From NCBI GenBank assembly GCA_904419955.1, contig CAJFTO010000008.1:23325-87324 (forward strand): a stretch of DNA of 64,000 nt, in the 5' to 3' direction. Made by a program: the position numbers and the translations under genes. Numbering within the stretch: position 1 is the first letter of the stretch; each line of letters begins with the position of its first letter. The notes under the pieces were generated by a model that had not been told where the DNA came from, searched no databases, and was given only the letters and a program-made list of their open reading frames with translations. Of this stretch, positions 45,791-55,383 are shown one piece after another. The DNA comes from Candidatus Roslinia caecavium (lineage in GTDB: Bacteria > Bacillota > Clostridia > Monoglobales > Monoglobaceae).

Positions 45791-46504
45791 CTAAATCGAA
45801 ATTTTATACGATTTATCCGCCATAGTGACGACGTCGTTGTTCTTGATCTCAAGCTGATGCTCCAACTTCTTGCCGTTTATAAGCGTTCCGTTAGTCGAGT
45901 TGTTATCCTCGATCAAAAGTTTGGACCCGACCTTGTATACAATGCAGTGCAGACCTGAAACCATCTGATGGGGTATTACGATATCGCAGTCCTTGCTTCT
46001 TCCGATAGTGATTTCGGAAGCGATCTTAGCGAAGTAGCTCTCTTTGCCGTCGGTCGAAACGAGTTTTAAGCCTTTTTCGCCGGGCGGCATGTCAGAACCG
46101 GACTGCTCCTTTCCCGAACCGGTCTCCTTGGCCGCCGCGGCTTTTGCAGCCCTTGCGGCTCTCGCTTCCGCGTTCGGTTTATCAGTATCGTCGCCGTCGC
46201 CAGCGTCTTCCTCGGCTTTACCGTCTTTGCTTTCTTCGTCGGAATCTTCGGAAGAGTCGCCGTCTTGCTTGCCCCGATCTTCAGTATCGCTTTCTTCGTC
46301 GGAGTCTTCCGGCTCCTTATAGTCCGTATCGGGTATCTCGGCGGTATCCGCCGCGTCCGCAGCCGAGCCGTCCGCCGAAGAGGCTGTTGGTTCGGCTTGA
46401 GAGTCGCCCTTTCGGGAACCCATAAATAATCCTATACAAATAAATAGCATCGCCAGCGCAAATACAACTATCGCGGCGAGCAGAATGTAGTTGAGTATGC
46501 TCAT
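45791..46504 (-). CDS. Membrane-anchored FHA-domain protein
   Basis: One N-terminal membrane helix (about residues 5-28), a long acidic and Ala-rich disordered linker (30-150, many D/E/S), and a C-terminal FHA domain (about 160-237) with IGRSKDCDIVIP, the Ser/His pair in VSGLHC and NNSTNGTLING. FHA domains bind phosphothreonine peptides. With a PP2C phosphatase gene just upstream on the same strand, it probably works in Ser/Thr phospho-signalling at the membrane. No kinase gene is in the window. AGGAGA precedes the start. Confidence 0.88.
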   Translation of the reverse strand: MSILNYILLAAIVVFALAMLFICIGLFMGSRKGDSQAEPTASSADGSAADAADTAEIPDTDYKEPEDSDEESDTEDRGKQDGDSSEDSDEESKDGKAEEDAGDGDDTDKPNAEARAARAAKAAAAKETGSGKEQSGSDMPPGEKGLKLVSTDGKESYFAKIASEITIGRSKDCDIVIPHQMVSGLHCIVYKVGSKLLIEDNNSTNGTLINGKKLEHQLEIKNNDVVTMADKSYKISI

Positions 46505-46574
46505 TTTCGTCTCCTAAAAAATATTTTTATAAATGCGGCTGCAATATCGATTGGATCTTTGTGTTGGATATGTA

Positions 46575-47288
46575 TTAAAATCTCACGGTAACGGCGCTGT
46601 AATTATCGTGCTTGGGTCTGCTGTTGCGGACGATCCTAAGCATTTTTTTCAGCCATTCCGCCGCGGTCTTGCTGTGCTTTAAGGTGCGCTCGACCTGGCG
46701 TTCGGTTATCTGTTCCCAAAAACCGTCGGTGCACAGTAGAAACGCGTCGCCTTCTTTTATAGCGAAAGGCTCGGAGATCTCAGGCGTGCACATTGGGTCG
46801 GAGCCTAAATAAGCGCGGACTTTTCGTCTGTTAGGGCTCTTGCGTATACCGGGGAACCTGAACTTGCCCGCCGCGTGATCGTCGTAGGCGAGAGTGTGGT
46901 CGGGCGTTATAAACTGGAGAAAGTTCTCGCTTAAGTAATACATCCGGCAGTTTCCGAGATGAGCGTTTATGGCGCATTTACCGTCGGTCAAGAGCACGGC
47001 GGCCGAGGCCATATACGACGCCGTTCCGCCCGACTCTTCGGTCTTAGCCCACAGTTTGTCGTCCGCTTTTTTGTAGTAGTCGGTAAGCGTTTCGCGGGTG
47101 ACGCTGTTGGTATTTTTAAAATCGTCGAGCACGGATTTTACGATCGTGTCCGAGGCGATATTCCCGCCGCTCGTGCTGAGCGAGCCGTCCGCGACCACGA
47201 AACACGCGCAGCCGCCGTCCTCGAGCGTTCCGATACTGTCCTGGTTGATCTCTACGTCGCCGTAATAAGTCGAAGAAGATATATCCAT
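46575..47288 (-). CDS. PP2C-family serine/threonine phosphatase
   Basis: Metal-dependent PPM phosphatase. Metal ligand regions are INQDS (D17), VADG (D34), LCTDGFWEQI and the final HDNYSAV. The usual ADGMGG is replaced by ADGSLSTSGG and the phosphate-binding Arg near the N-terminus is not evident, so it is a divergent member, though the metal aspartates are kept. At 237 residues it is soluble and single-domain. AGGAG lies 11 bases before the ATG. It is the first gene of a short - strand unit with the FHA gene and has a consensus promoter. Confidence 0.85.
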   Translation of the reverse strand: MDISSSTYYGDVEINQDSIGTLEDGGCACFVVADGSLSTSGGNIASDTIVKSVLDDFKNTNSVTRETLTDYYKKADDKLWAKTEESGGTASYMASAAVLLTDGKCAINAHLGNCRMYYLSENFLQFITPDHTLAYDDHAAGKFRFPGIRKSPNRRKVRAYLGSDPMCTPEISEPFAIKEGDAFLLCTDGFWEQITERQVERTLKHSKTAAEWLKKMLRIVRNSRPKHDNYSAVTVRF

Positions 47289-47387
47289 ATCAGTCGAATC
47301 TCCTAATTTTTATTTGATTGCAGCCTGCAAAACCGCTTATTGTTAGATGAAAAGCGATTTTGACGTTTATATAATATATGATTATTT

Positions 47388-47416
47388 ATTATAATCCATA
47401 AGATGAAATTTGTCAA
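47388..47416 (-). promoter_or_regulatory. Consensus promoter for the PP2C-FHA unit
   Basis: On the - strand: TTGACA (47416-47411) and TATAAT (47393-47388) with a 17-bp spacer, a perfect sigma-A match. Confidence 0.8.
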
Positions 47417-47494
47417 TCTTAATAAAAAGATATTGATAATTGCGGGCGGAACATATACTTTAGTATCAAGAAATTTAATTTATAGAAAAAAGGG

Positions 47495-47523
47495 TTGAAA
47501 ACATACCTTAATAATAGTATAAT
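47495..47523 (+). promoter_or_regulatory. Promoter candidate for lon
   Basis: TTGAAA (47495-47500) and TATAAT (47518-47523), 17-bp spacer, diverging from the PP2C promoter. Confidence 0.75.
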
Positions 47524-47795
47524 AACTAACATGTCAAAGCCTTATGCCATGATATAGCGGTTTAGTCCGCGGGCGGATCGCTTGAGCAAGGCCGGGTATA
47601 ATAACGATGCAGGCTTGGAGCTGAATAAAAGAAAGAGATTTCGGCGCGGGCCGAAGGCGCGGCGGTTTAGCGAAAAGCGGGAGACGATCGAGCCGGCGCG
47701 GTATACGCAGGTTTTAAAGCGCGGCGCATGGGGCTTCGGCGGCGGAAAGCCGGACGGTTGGGTTCGGCGATCAATTTCATAACGAAAGGGGATAT

Positions 47796-50264
47796 ATGAT
47801 TTTGAGTACGGAGACTGCGAATAAAAACAGGAAACTTCTTGCGCTGGTTCCATCGAACCGGGTTTTTATATTTCCCAACGATATGGCTCAATTTACTATA
47901 CGCGAGCCGCATATTAGCGAGATAATATCAGAGTCGGTATATAAAAATTACGAAGTGTTCGTCTGCTTGAGCAAAGGCGAAGCGGACTTTGAGTCGTTGG
48001 ACGTCTCGGACTTCCATGAGATCGGCGTAGTGGCCGAGATCGTGCAGGCCATAACGCTCGGCGACGATTCCGTGAGGATCTTGCTTAGGGGCTCCGATAG
48101 AGCGCGGCTCTTAAGCGTGAGCAGAGACTCCGCTATGTTTTACAACGCGGAGGTTGAGATAATAGAGCCTGAGCTTGACTACGACGAGGAGACAAATCTT
48201 GAGATATGCGCGTACTTTAACAAGATAAAATACGCGCTCGAGGAGACTTACGCGCTTTCGGAAGGGATGCAGCAGAACAGGGTTGCAGCTCTTTTAAACA
48301 ACGACAGCGCCTTAGAGCTTACCGACTGCCTGTCGGGATTTTTGAGTATAAAAGCCGAGGAGAAGCAGGCGCTCCTTGAGGAGCTGGATCTCAGAAAGCG
48401 TATCGAGGTAGTCTATAACCACCTGCTCGAGCATAACGCTATCGCGAAGATAGGTCACGATATCGACAACAGGACAGAGGCGATCATAAACAGAGGCCAG
48501 CGCGAATACATAGTAAGGCAGAAGATTGCGGCGCTCAACGACGAACTTGCCGAACTCACCGGAAGGCGTTCATCCGATCCGGCTTACGACCTCGATATCC
48601 CGGACGAGCCGGAGAGTTTCGAGGAACAGATAGAAAAGCGGGATCTGCCCGAGGCGGTGTTGAAAAAGCTCGAAGCGGAGCTTTGCCGTCTGGATTCTCA
48701 GCAGCGGTTCAGTCAGGAATACGCGGTGATCGAGAACTATATTGAAGAAGTCCTCGCCCTGCCCTGGGAATTTTCGGACGAGGAGAATTTGGACACGCAA
48801 AAGGCGAAGGAGATATTGGACCGCGACCACTACGGCTTGGAAAAGGTCAAGGAGCGCATAATCGAATACATATCGGTAAAACGTCTCACGAACGAAACCG
48901 GAGGCTCGATACTATGTCTCGTGGGTCCTCCCGGAACGGGAAAGACTTCCGTCGTAAGATCGCTCGCCGAGTCGCTGGGCAGGAAATACGTCAGGATAAG
49001 CCTCGGCGGCGTCCAGAACGAGTCGGATATAAGAGGACACAGAAAGACCTACGTAGGCTCTATGCCGGGCAGGATCATGGAGGCGCTTAAAAACGCCGGC
49101 TCCAACAATCCGATAATACTCTTGGACGAGATAGACAAGCTGGGCGTATCCCATGCCGGAGACCCCGCGTCCGCGCTTTTGGAGGTATTGGATCCGGAGC
49201 AGAACAAGAGCTTTAGAGACCATTATATAGAGATACCGTTCGACCTGTCAAAGGTCATGTTCATCGCGTCGGCGAACACTCTCGACACCGTGCCGAGACC
49301 GCTCATAGACAGGATGGACGTGATAGAGGTATCCGGATATACTATGGAAGAAAAGCTTAAGATAGCGAATAAATACCTGTATCCGAAGCAGCGCAAAAAG
49401 CACGGTCTCAGCGCGAAGCAGCTAAAGGTATCGGATTCGGCGATAAACGAGATAATTGACAACTACACCCGCGAGTCGGGAGTCAGGAATCTCGAGAGGG
49501 CGCTCGCCGCGATAAGCCGAAAGACGGCCAAAAAGATCGTGGACGAGGGCGTCGAGTCGATCAGAGTAAACAAGACCAACGTCTCCGAATTTTTAGGCAA
49601 GCCTAAGTATCCGCGTCAGAGACGGGATAGGATAGACCGGATAGGAATAGTAAACGGTCTCGCGTGGACGCAGAGCGGCGGCGAGATACTAAACGTCGAG
49701 GTTTGCGTGATGGAAGGAAACGGAAAACTGATCCTTACCGGCAACTTAGGCGACGTCATGAAAGAATCGGCGTCGGCAGCGATGAGCTATATCAGAGCCA
49801 ACAGGGAGAGACTGGGTCTTGAAAAGGATTTCCATAAGAATGTAGACGTGCATATTCATTTTCCGGAAGGGGCTGTGCCGAAGGACGGTCCGTCGGCGGG
49901 CGTAACTATGGTCACGGCGCTCGTTTCGGCGCTTACCAAGACTCCGGTTCGTTCCGACGTGGCTATGACCGGAGAGATAAGCCTCACCGGACGCGTTCTC
50001 GCTATAGGCGGTCTAAAAGAGAAGACCCTCGCGGCGTACAGAAGCGGTATAAAGGAAGTCTCGATACCGTACGACAATAAGCCGGACTACGACGAGCTTC
50101 CGGATATTGTTAAGGATAATATCAGCTTTACGTTTGCGAAGGACGTGCGTACGGTTTTGGATCTCGCGCTCGTCAAGAACAAAAAAGAGGGAAAGAGCGT
50201 CGCGCCCAAAAGACGCGGAAAGATAGAGTCCGCCTCCAAGCAGTCGATCAGCGCGGGCGCGTGA
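47796..50264 (+). CDS. lon: ATP-dependent protease Lon
   Basis: Cytosolic AAA+ protease for damaged and regulatory proteins. An N-terminal substrate domain (1-~210), a helical part, the AAA+ module with Walker A GPPGTGKT and ILLDEIDKL, and the protease domain with catalytic S700 (PKDGPSAG) and K743 (GGLKEKTLAA) are in order. At 822 residues the length is typical. AAAGGGG precedes the ATG. engB follows, a common pairing in Bacillota. Confidence 0.97.
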   Translation: MILSTETANKNRKLLALVPSNRVFIFPNDMAQFTIREPHISEIISESVYKNYEVFVCLSKGEADFESLDVSDFHEIGVVAEIVQAITLGDDSVRILLRGSDRARLLSVSRDSAMFYNAEVEIIEPELDYDEETNLEICAYFNKIKYALEETYALSEGMQQNRVAALLNNDSALELTDCLSGFLSIKAEEKQALLEELDLRKRIEVVYNHLLEHNAIAKIGHDIDNRTEAIINRGQREYIVRQKIAALNDELAELTGRRSSDPAYDLDIPDEPESFEEQIEKRDLPEAVLKKLEAELCRLDSQQRFSQEYAVIENYIEEVLALPWEFSDEENLDTQKAKEILDRDHYGLEKVKERIIEYISVKRLTNETGGSILCLVGPPGTGKTSVVRSLAESLGRKYVRISLGGVQNESDIRGHRKTYVGSMPGRIMEALKNAGSNNPIILLDEIDKLGVSHAGDPASALLEVLDPEQNKSFRDHYIEIPFDLSKVMFIASANTLDTVPRPLIDRMDVIEVSGYTMEEKLKIANKYLYPKQRKKHGLSAKQLKVSDSAINEIIDNYTRESGVRNLERALAAISRKTAKKIVDEGVESIRVNKTNVSEFLGKPKYPRQRRDRIDRIGIVNGLAWTQSGGEILNVEVCVMEGNGKLILTGNLGDVMKESASAAMSYIRANRERLGLEKDFHKNVDVHIHFPEGAVPKDGPSAGVTMVTALVSALTKTPVRSDVAMTGEISLTGRVLAIGGLKEKTLAAYRSGIKEVSIPYDNKPDYDELPDIVKDNISFTFAKDVRTVLDLALVKNKKEGKSVAPKRRGKIESASKQSISAGA

Positions 50265-50381
50265 TATAAGCATACAGAACGAGGAACGGGACGCGGCGGG
50301 GAATGAGATCCAAATCCCGCGGGCGGCTTAAAACGCCGCGGACGCGTTCCGGACTTAGGAGATACAGGAGGTATTACGAAG

Positions 50382-50972
50382 ATGGAATATATCGACGCAA
50401 AATTACTTTGCACCGCCGTGAAGCCGGAGCAGTACCCCGACACGCTCGTGCCCGAGATCGCATTCGTCGGAAGGTCGAACGTCGGCAAATCGTCTTTGAT
50501 AAATTGTATAACCAATAGGACGAAGCTGGCGAGGACGAGCAGTTCTCCGGGTAAGACGGCGACCATAAACTTTTACGATATAGAGGGCAGATACAGGCTT
50601 GTGGATCTGCCGGGTTACGGCTACGCCAAGGTGTCGAAAGTCGAGCAGGAAAAATGGGCTAAGATGATAAACAGGTATTTGTCGAACAGGTATAATCTTG
50701 TCCAGGTCGTTCAGCTCGTCGATTCAAGGCATAAACCGACGGCGGACGATAAGACGATGATGGACTGGATTAGGAGCTATAATTACTCTCCTGTAGTCGT
50801 AGCCACAAAGCTGGATAAGCTCAAAAAGTCGCAGATAGAAAAGAATCTAACGGTCATATACAACGAGCTCCGACTCGACGACGACTGCGTTCTGCTGCCG
50901 TTCTCGGCCGAAAAGCGAACAGGCAGGGAAGAGTTTTTGGAGCTTATAGAATCGCTTGTAAAGAGCGTGTAG
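50382..50972 (+). CDS. engB: Ribosome biogenesis GTPase EngB (YsxC/YihA)
   Basis: Small GTPase needed for 50S assembly. G1 GRSNVGKSS, the G3 region VDLPGYGYAK and G4 TKLDKLKK are clear. At 196 residues it is standard. AGGAGG precedes the ATG. It follows lon with a ~120-base gap and no clear promoter, so cotranscription is likely. Confidence 0.96.
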   Translation: MEYIDAKLLCTAVKPEQYPDTLVPEIAFVGRSNVGKSSLINCITNRTKLARTSSSPGKTATINFYDIEGRYRLVDLPGYGYAKVSKVEQEKWAKMINRYLSNRYNLVQVVQLVDSRHKPTADDKTMMDWIRSYNYSPVVVATKLDKLKKSQIEKNLTVIYNELRLDDDCVLLPFSAEKRTGREEFLELIESLVKSV

Positions 50973-51200
50973 GCGCCTATCGATCGGTACGGAATTTGCG
51001 CGGGATCGTAAGCGCGGTCTGACCGGGACGGAGCCAAAGTTTGAATTCGGCGGGAGCGCCGCGCGGTATTGCGGCGTTGTTTTGTGAGATTCGGCTGCGC
51101 CTTAACGCTCAATCGCCGTAATTAAAGAGGAGCCGATATAATAAATTTTCTATTGACATATGGAAATATGTGAGATATAATCATTATATAATCGAATAAG
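50973..51200. other. Intergenic region before the FMN riboswitch
   Basis: No gene is supported. Its first ~150 bases are GC-rich and featureless to the eye; the end carries the rib operon promoter. Confidence 0.5.
51153..51181 (+). promoter_or_regulatory. Consensus promoter of the riboflavin operon
   Basis: TTGACA (51153-51158) and TATAAT (51176-51181) with a 17-bp spacer, a perfect sigma-A match. Transcription would start about 12 bases before the riboswitch. Confidence 0.85.
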
Positions 51201-51306
51201 ATCTTCAGGGCAGGGTGAAATTCCCTATCGGCGGTACAGCCCGCGAGCCGCAAGGCAGATTCGGTGAAACTCCGAAGCCGACAGTATAGTCTGGATGGAA
51301 GAAGAT
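51201..51306 (+). promoter_or_regulatory. FMN riboswitch (RFN element)
   Basis: The closing stem ATCTTC (51201-51206) pairs with GAAGAT (51301-51306). Conserved RFN segments are present: AGGGCAGGGTGAAATTCCC, CGGCGGT and the AGCCCGCGAGCC region, then GATTCGGTGAAACTCCG and CCGACAGT. It senses FMN and controls the downstream ribD-ribE-ribBA-ribH genes, here probably through the terminator at 51390-51422. Confidence 0.97.
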
Positions 51307-51389
51307 TGGTTTATACAGCGTCGTTGCTCCTTTGTTATTTAATAATAGTATTTGTAAAATTTTCATGCGGCGCTGTATTTTCAATATTG

Positions 51390-51422
51390 CTCTGAGATGG
51401 GTTTCCGTTTCAGAGTTTTTTT
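51390..51422 (+). terminator. Riboswitch-linked intrinsic terminator
   Basis: CTCTGAGA (51390-51397) pairs with TTTCAGAG (51408-51415), one G-U pair, followed by seven T. It sits between the FMN aptamer and ribD, so FMN binding should favour it. A longer-range ACAGCG/CGCTGT pairing upstream may take part in the switch. Confidence 0.8.
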
Positions 51423-51583
51423 GTTTTAAAACCGTTGGATTTTGTTTGGATTTTTTTGCGTATACAAATACGTATCGATTTCACCGTTAAACCTCAGTAA
51501 TTTTAGTTCAGCCGAGAACGTTGACAGGGTTTCATTTCGGCTTTATGGATTTTATTCGAGATCTTTTCCAAGAGGTGATTTTA

Positions 51584-52690
51584 ATGAACGACAACGATTA
51601 CATGAGGCGCGCCGTAGAGCTTGCAAAGCGCGGCTGCGGTTTCGTCTCCCCGAACCCGATGGTGGGCGCGGTGATCGTCAAGGACGGACGGATAATAGGC
51701 GAGGGCTGGCACGCAAGATACGGCGACCTTCACGCCGAACGCGCCGCGCTGAATTCATGTACGGAGTCCCCGGCGGGCGGCGTTATGTACGTAACGTTAG
51801 AGCCGTGCTGTCACCGCGGCAAACAGCCGCCCTGTACCGACGCGGTTATAGCTTCGGGCGTAAAAAGAGCGGTTATCGGTTCGCTCGACCCGAACCCGGC
51901 GGTGTCCGGAGGCGGGATAAAAGCGCTGCGCGAGCATGGGATAGAGACGGAGACCGGCGTACTCAAAGAGGAGTGCGACGAGCTGAATTTTATATTTTTC
52001 CACTATATCAAAACGGGTATTCCATACGCGACCGTCAAATACGCGATGACTATGGACGGCAAGACTGCGTCGTATACCGGCGCGTCAAAATGGATAACCG
52101 GCGAGGCGGCGAGAGAGCGCGTGCACGAGGACAGGCGCAGGTACTCGGCTGTCATGACGGGGGGAGACACCGTTTTGGCCGACGACCCGCTGCTGACCTG
52201 CCGAATAGAGGGTGGAAGGGATCCGCTCAGAATAATATGCGACTCCCGGCTCAGGACGCCGCTTGAAAGTAAAATAGTAAAAACAGCCGCGAGCGTTCCG
52301 ACCGTTATCGCGACCTGCGTAGGCGATGCGGAGAGGTTCAAGGAATACGAAGGGGCCGGGTGCAGAATCTTGACCGTTCCCCAAAAGGAAGGCCGCGTAG
52401 ATCTTGAGAGCCTTTTTAAAACGCTCGGCGGCGAGGGAATAGACGGCGTTTTGATCGAGAGCGGCGGAACCTTGAGCTGGTCGGTCTTAAAGAGCGGGCT
52501 CGCGCGTAGGGTGCAGGCGTATATCGCGCCCAAACTGCTGGGCGGCGCCGGGGCGAAATCTCCGGTCGGCGGAGAGGGGATAGCTCATCCCAAAGACGCG
52601 ATACCGCTTAAAAACAGCAAGGTAACAAGGTTGGGAGAGGATTTTCTGATAGAAAGCGAGGTAGACTTCGATGTTCACCGGGATAATTGA
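51584..52690 (+). CDS. ribD: Bifunctional riboflavin deaminase/reductase
   Basis: Carries out the second and third steps from GTP: deaminates the pyrimidine and reduces the ribosyl chain. The N-terminal deaminase has HAE (H50) and the zinc cysteines C75 and C84 in PCCHRGKQPPC. The C-terminal reductase (from about residue 145) has VKYAMTMDGKTA and GVLIESGGTL. The ATG at 51584 after AGAGGTGAT is preferred; the frame extends 21 codons further upstream without a site. At 368 residues it is typical. It overlaps ribE by 20 bases. Confidence 0.96.
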   Translation: MNDNDYMRRAVELAKRGCGFVSPNPMVGAVIVKDGRIIGEGWHARYGDLHAERAALNSCTESPAGGVMYVTLEPCCHRGKQPPCTDAVIASGVKRAVIGSLDPNPAVSGGGIKALREHGIETETGVLKEECDELNFIFFHYIKTGIPYATVKYAMTMDGKTASYTGASKWITGEAARERVHEDRRRYSAVMTGGDTVLADDPLLTCRIEGGRDPLRIICDSRLRTPLESKIVKTAASVPTVIATCVGDAERFKEYEGAGCRILTVPQKEGRVDLESLFKTLGGEGIDGVLIESGGTLSWSVLKSGLARRVQAYIAPKLLGGAGAKSPVGGEGIAHPKDAIPLKNSKVTRLGEDFLIESEVDFDVHRDN

Positions 52691-53324
52691 AGAGGTAGGC
52701 CGCGTTAAAAGAATAGCCGCGGGCGCGGATTCGGCGGTATTGAGCATAAACTCGGAGATAGTAGTAAAGGGCGCGGAGATCGGGGACAGTATCGCGGTAA
52801 ACGGCGTTTGCCTTACGGTAACTTCGCTCGGCGACGGAGGATTTACCGCCGACGTGATGCACGAGACGCTGAGCCGTTCGGGCTTGTCGGAGTTAAAGCC
52901 GGGGAGCCGGGTCAATCTGGAGAGGGCCATGCCGGCGGACGGGCGTTTCGGAGGACATATCGTCTCGGGGCATATCGACGGCGTAGGGCGGATCGCCCGG
53001 ATCGAGCGCGACGGTATCGCGCTTAGGCACTACGTTACGGTAAAACCGGAGATAGCCAAATATATCGTCGAGAAAGGTTCGGTCGCGATCGACGGCGTAA
53101 GTCTGACCGTGGTCTCGGTAAGCCGGGACGGATTTTCGGTCTCAGTCATACCGCATACCGCCGCAAACACGATAATAGGCGGACTCAGGCAGGGCGACCG
53201 CGTGAATATAGAGACCGACGCGATCGGCAAGTATGTGGAGAGGCTGCTCGGTTTCGGCGCGAATAAAGACGATGTGAACAAAAGCGGTATTACGCGTGAG
53301 TTTCTGACAAAATACGGATACTGA
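52671..53324 (+). CDS. ribE: Riboflavin synthase alpha subunit
   Basis: Dismutates two lumazines to riboflavin. Two similar lumazine-binding domains follow each other: the first starts MFTGIIEEVGRV, the second around GHIDGVGRI near residue 100. At 217 residues it is typical. GAGG inside the end of ribD precedes the ATG. Its partner ribH is at the end of the operon. Confidence 0.96.
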   Translation: MFTGIIEEVGRVKRIAAGADSAVLSINSEIVVKGAEIGDSIAVNGVCLTVTSLGDGGFTADVMHETLSRSGLSELKPGSRVNLERAMPADGRFGGHIVSGHIDGVGRIARIERDGIALRHYVTVKPEIAKYIVEKGSVAIDGVSLTVVSVSRDGFSVSVIPHTAANTIIGGLRQGDRVNIETDAIGKYVERLLGFGANKDDVNKSGITREFLTKYGY

Positions 53325-53428
53325 TACGCGGGTAGTTATAATTTACGCGATCAAGTCCGAAAAGGAGTATAGAAAAGATCCGGACGGATTTAATATAGAA
53401 AAACTAAGTTTAAAAGGAGAGCGATAAT

Positions 53429-54628
53429 ATGATCCGGCTTAATACGATCGAAGAAGCGTTGGAGGATCTCAAAAATGGAAAGATCGTCGTCGTCGCCGAC
53501 GACGCCGACCGCGAAAACGAGGGGGATTTCATATGCGCGGCGAGGTTCGCTACGCCCGAGAATATCAATTTTATGGCGACGTACGGCAGGGGGCTGATAT
53601 GTATGCCGATGTCGGAGGAATACGCGAGAAGACTCGCGCTGCCTCAGATGACTCCGGACAATACCGACAATCACGAGACGGCGTTTACGGTGTCGGTAGA
53701 CCATGTCAGCGTAACTACCGGAATTTCGGCGGAGGAGCGATCGATAACCGCCGTGAGGTTCGCGGATAAGAACTCCCGCCCGGAGGATTTCAGGCGTCCG
53801 GGGCACATGTTCCCGCTGATGGCGAAGAAGAACGGCGTTTTGGAGCGCGGCGGACACACAGAGGCTACGGTCGATCTGGCGCGGCTCGCCGGACTCGAGG
53901 AGTGCGGGCTCTGCTGCGAGATAATGCGCGAGGACGGAACCATGATGAGGACGCCCGAGCTTCGGGAGCTTGCGGATAAACACGATCTAAAATTTATCAC
54001 GATAAAAGACCTGCAAAGCTACAGGAAGCGTCATGAAAAACTTATAGAGCGCGTGGCGGAGACGAGGATGCCTACCAAGTACGGAGACTTTACAGCCTAC
54101 GGCTACGTCAATCTCTTAAACGGAGAACACCACGTGGCTTTGGTGAAAGGCGAGATAGGCGACGGGGAGGACGTTCTCTGCCGAGTTCATTCGGAGTGCC
54201 TGACCGGCGACGCGTTCGGGTCGCTTCGCTGCGACTGCGGACAACAGTTCGCCTCGGCCATGACCGCGATAGACGCCGAGGGCAGGGGCGTGATGCTGTA
54301 TATGCGCCAGGAGGGGCGCGGGATAGGGCTTATCAACAAGCTCCGCGCCTACGAGCTTCAGGACGAGGGAATGGACACTCTGCAGGCGAATATAGCGCTC
54401 GGTTTTAAGGCGGACGCGCGCGAATATTTCATAGGCGCTCAGATACTCCGCGATCTTGGAGTAAAGACGATGCGCTTGCTGACCAACAACCCGGATAAGG
54501 CGTATCAGCTTTCGGATTTCGGGCTTGAGATAACCGAGCGCGTTCCGATCCAAATGGACGCGACCGCTCACGATCTGTTCTACCTCAAGACAAAACAGGA
54601 AAAAATGGGACATTTATTAAATTATTAA
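53429..54628 (+). CDS. ribBA: Bifunctional 3,4-DHBP synthase / GTP cyclohydrolase II
   Basis: Supplies both precursors of riboflavin. The N-terminal DHBP synthase (1-~200) has [11 protein letters not shown] and RPGHMFPL; the C-terminal cyclohydrolase II (~203-399) has zinc cysteines in [20 protein letters not shown] and the RQEGRGIGL loop. At 399 residues it is typical. AGGAGAG precedes the ATG. It stands between ribE and ribH. Confidence 0.97.
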   Translation: MIRLNTIEEALEDLKNGKIVVVADDADRENEGDFICAARFATPENINFMATYGRGLICMPMSEEYARRLALPQMTPDNTDNHETAFTVSVDHVSVTTGISAEERSITAVRFADKNSRPEDFRRPGHMFPLMAKKNGVLERGGHTEATVDLARLAGLEECGLCCEIMREDGTMMRTPELRELADKHDLKFITIKDLQSYRKRHEKLIERVAETRMPTKYGDFTAYGYVNLLNGEHHVALVKGEIGDGEDVLCRVHSECLTGDAFGSLRCDCGQQFASAMTAIDAEGRGVMLYMRQEGRGIGLINKLRAYELQDEGMDTLQANIALGFKADAREYFIGAQILRDLGVKTMRLLTNNPDKAYQLSDFGLEITERVPIQMDATAHDLFYLKTKQEKMGHLLNY

Positions 54629-54649
54629 TATAAAAAAAGGAGAATCATC

Positions 54650-55114
54650 ATGAAGAAGTTTGAAGGAAAACTGACCGCGAAGAATATGAAGATAGGTATC
54701 GTCGTCGCAAGGTTCAACGAGTTTATAACTTCGAAACTGCTCGACGGCGCGCTTGACGGACTTTTAAGACACGGCGTCAAGGACGAGGATATAAGCGTCG
54801 CTTGGGCGCCGGGCTCGTTCGAGATACCTCTCGTCGCGTCCAAGATGGCGGGGAGCGGTAAATACGACGCGGTTATCTGTCTCGGCGCGGTGATCAGAGG
54901 CGCGACCAGCCACTACGATTACGTATGCAACGAAGTGTCCAAGGGCGTGGCGTCGATCTCGCTGAAGACCGGCGTGCCGGTTCTGTTCGGGATACTGACT
55001 ACCGAGAACATAGAGCAGGCGATCGAACGCGCCGGGACCAAGGCCGGAAATAAGGGCTACGACTGCGCGCTCAGCGCTATCGAGATGGTAAACCTTATGC
55101 GCGAGATGGATTAG
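54650..55114 (+). CDS. ribH: 6,7-dimethyl-8-ribityllumazine synthase
   Basis: Condenses DHBP with the ribityl-diaminouracil, giving the substrate of riboflavin synthase; forms icosahedral or pentameric shells. [33 protein letters not shown] and [11 protein letters not shown] are conserved. At 154 residues it is standard. AAGGAG precedes the ATG. A terminator follows ~100 bases after the stop. Confidence 0.97.
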   Translation: MKKFEGKLTAKNMKIGIVVARFNEFITSKLLDGALDGLLRHGVKDEDISVAWAPGSFEIPLVASKMAGSGKYDAVICLGAVIRGATSHYDYVCNEVSKGVASISLKTGVPVLFGILTTENIEQAIERAGTKAGNKGYDCALSAIEMVNLMREMD

Positions 55115-55218
55115 GCGCCGGGCTCGAAGGTTTTAAAGCCCGCGAAATACCGGCGGACGCGGCCCCAATTGAGCCGCGATCGGTTATTTTTAGATCAAAG
55201 CGATAAATATTGGCTTAA

Positions 55219-55251
55219 ACGGCAGTCTAAATGCGGGCTGCCGTAGTTTTT
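55219..55251 (+). terminator. Intrinsic terminator of the rib operon
   Basis: ACGGCAG (55219-55225) pairs with CTGCCGT (55238-55244), followed by AGTTTTTG. Confidence 0.7.
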
Positions 55252-55291
55252 GTTTATGCATAACAAGCCCGTTTGGCAGGTAAAATAAATG

Positions 55292-55320
55292 TTGTAATAT
55301 TATTAAGCTTATGGTATAAT
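55292..55320 (+). promoter_or_regulatory. Promoter candidate for the Asp23-nusB group
   Basis: TTGTAA (55292-55297) and TATAAT (55315-55320), 17-bp spacer. The leader to the Asp23 start is about 58 nt. Confidence 0.65.
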
Positions 55321-55383
55321 ATCACAATAATATTGTTTTATATTGAGCTTAGGCTATATTCTAAAAAATGGGGGGTAACCAAT

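Larger units (their letters stand above)
47289..47795. other. Divergent promoter region between the PP2C gene and lon
   Basis: Holds a - strand promoter for the PP2C/FHA unit and a + strand promoter for lon. The lon leader is about 265 nt, GC-rich, and has a 66-codon TTG frame (47582-47782) rich in Arg/Lys without a Shine-Dalgarno, judged non-coding. No recognised CtsR or HrcA operator was found. Confidence 0.5.

Noticed and set aside
47582..47782. A 66-codon Arg/Lys-rich TTG frame in the lon leader
   Set aside because: No ribosome-binding site, no motif, and it lies in what should be a 5' leader.
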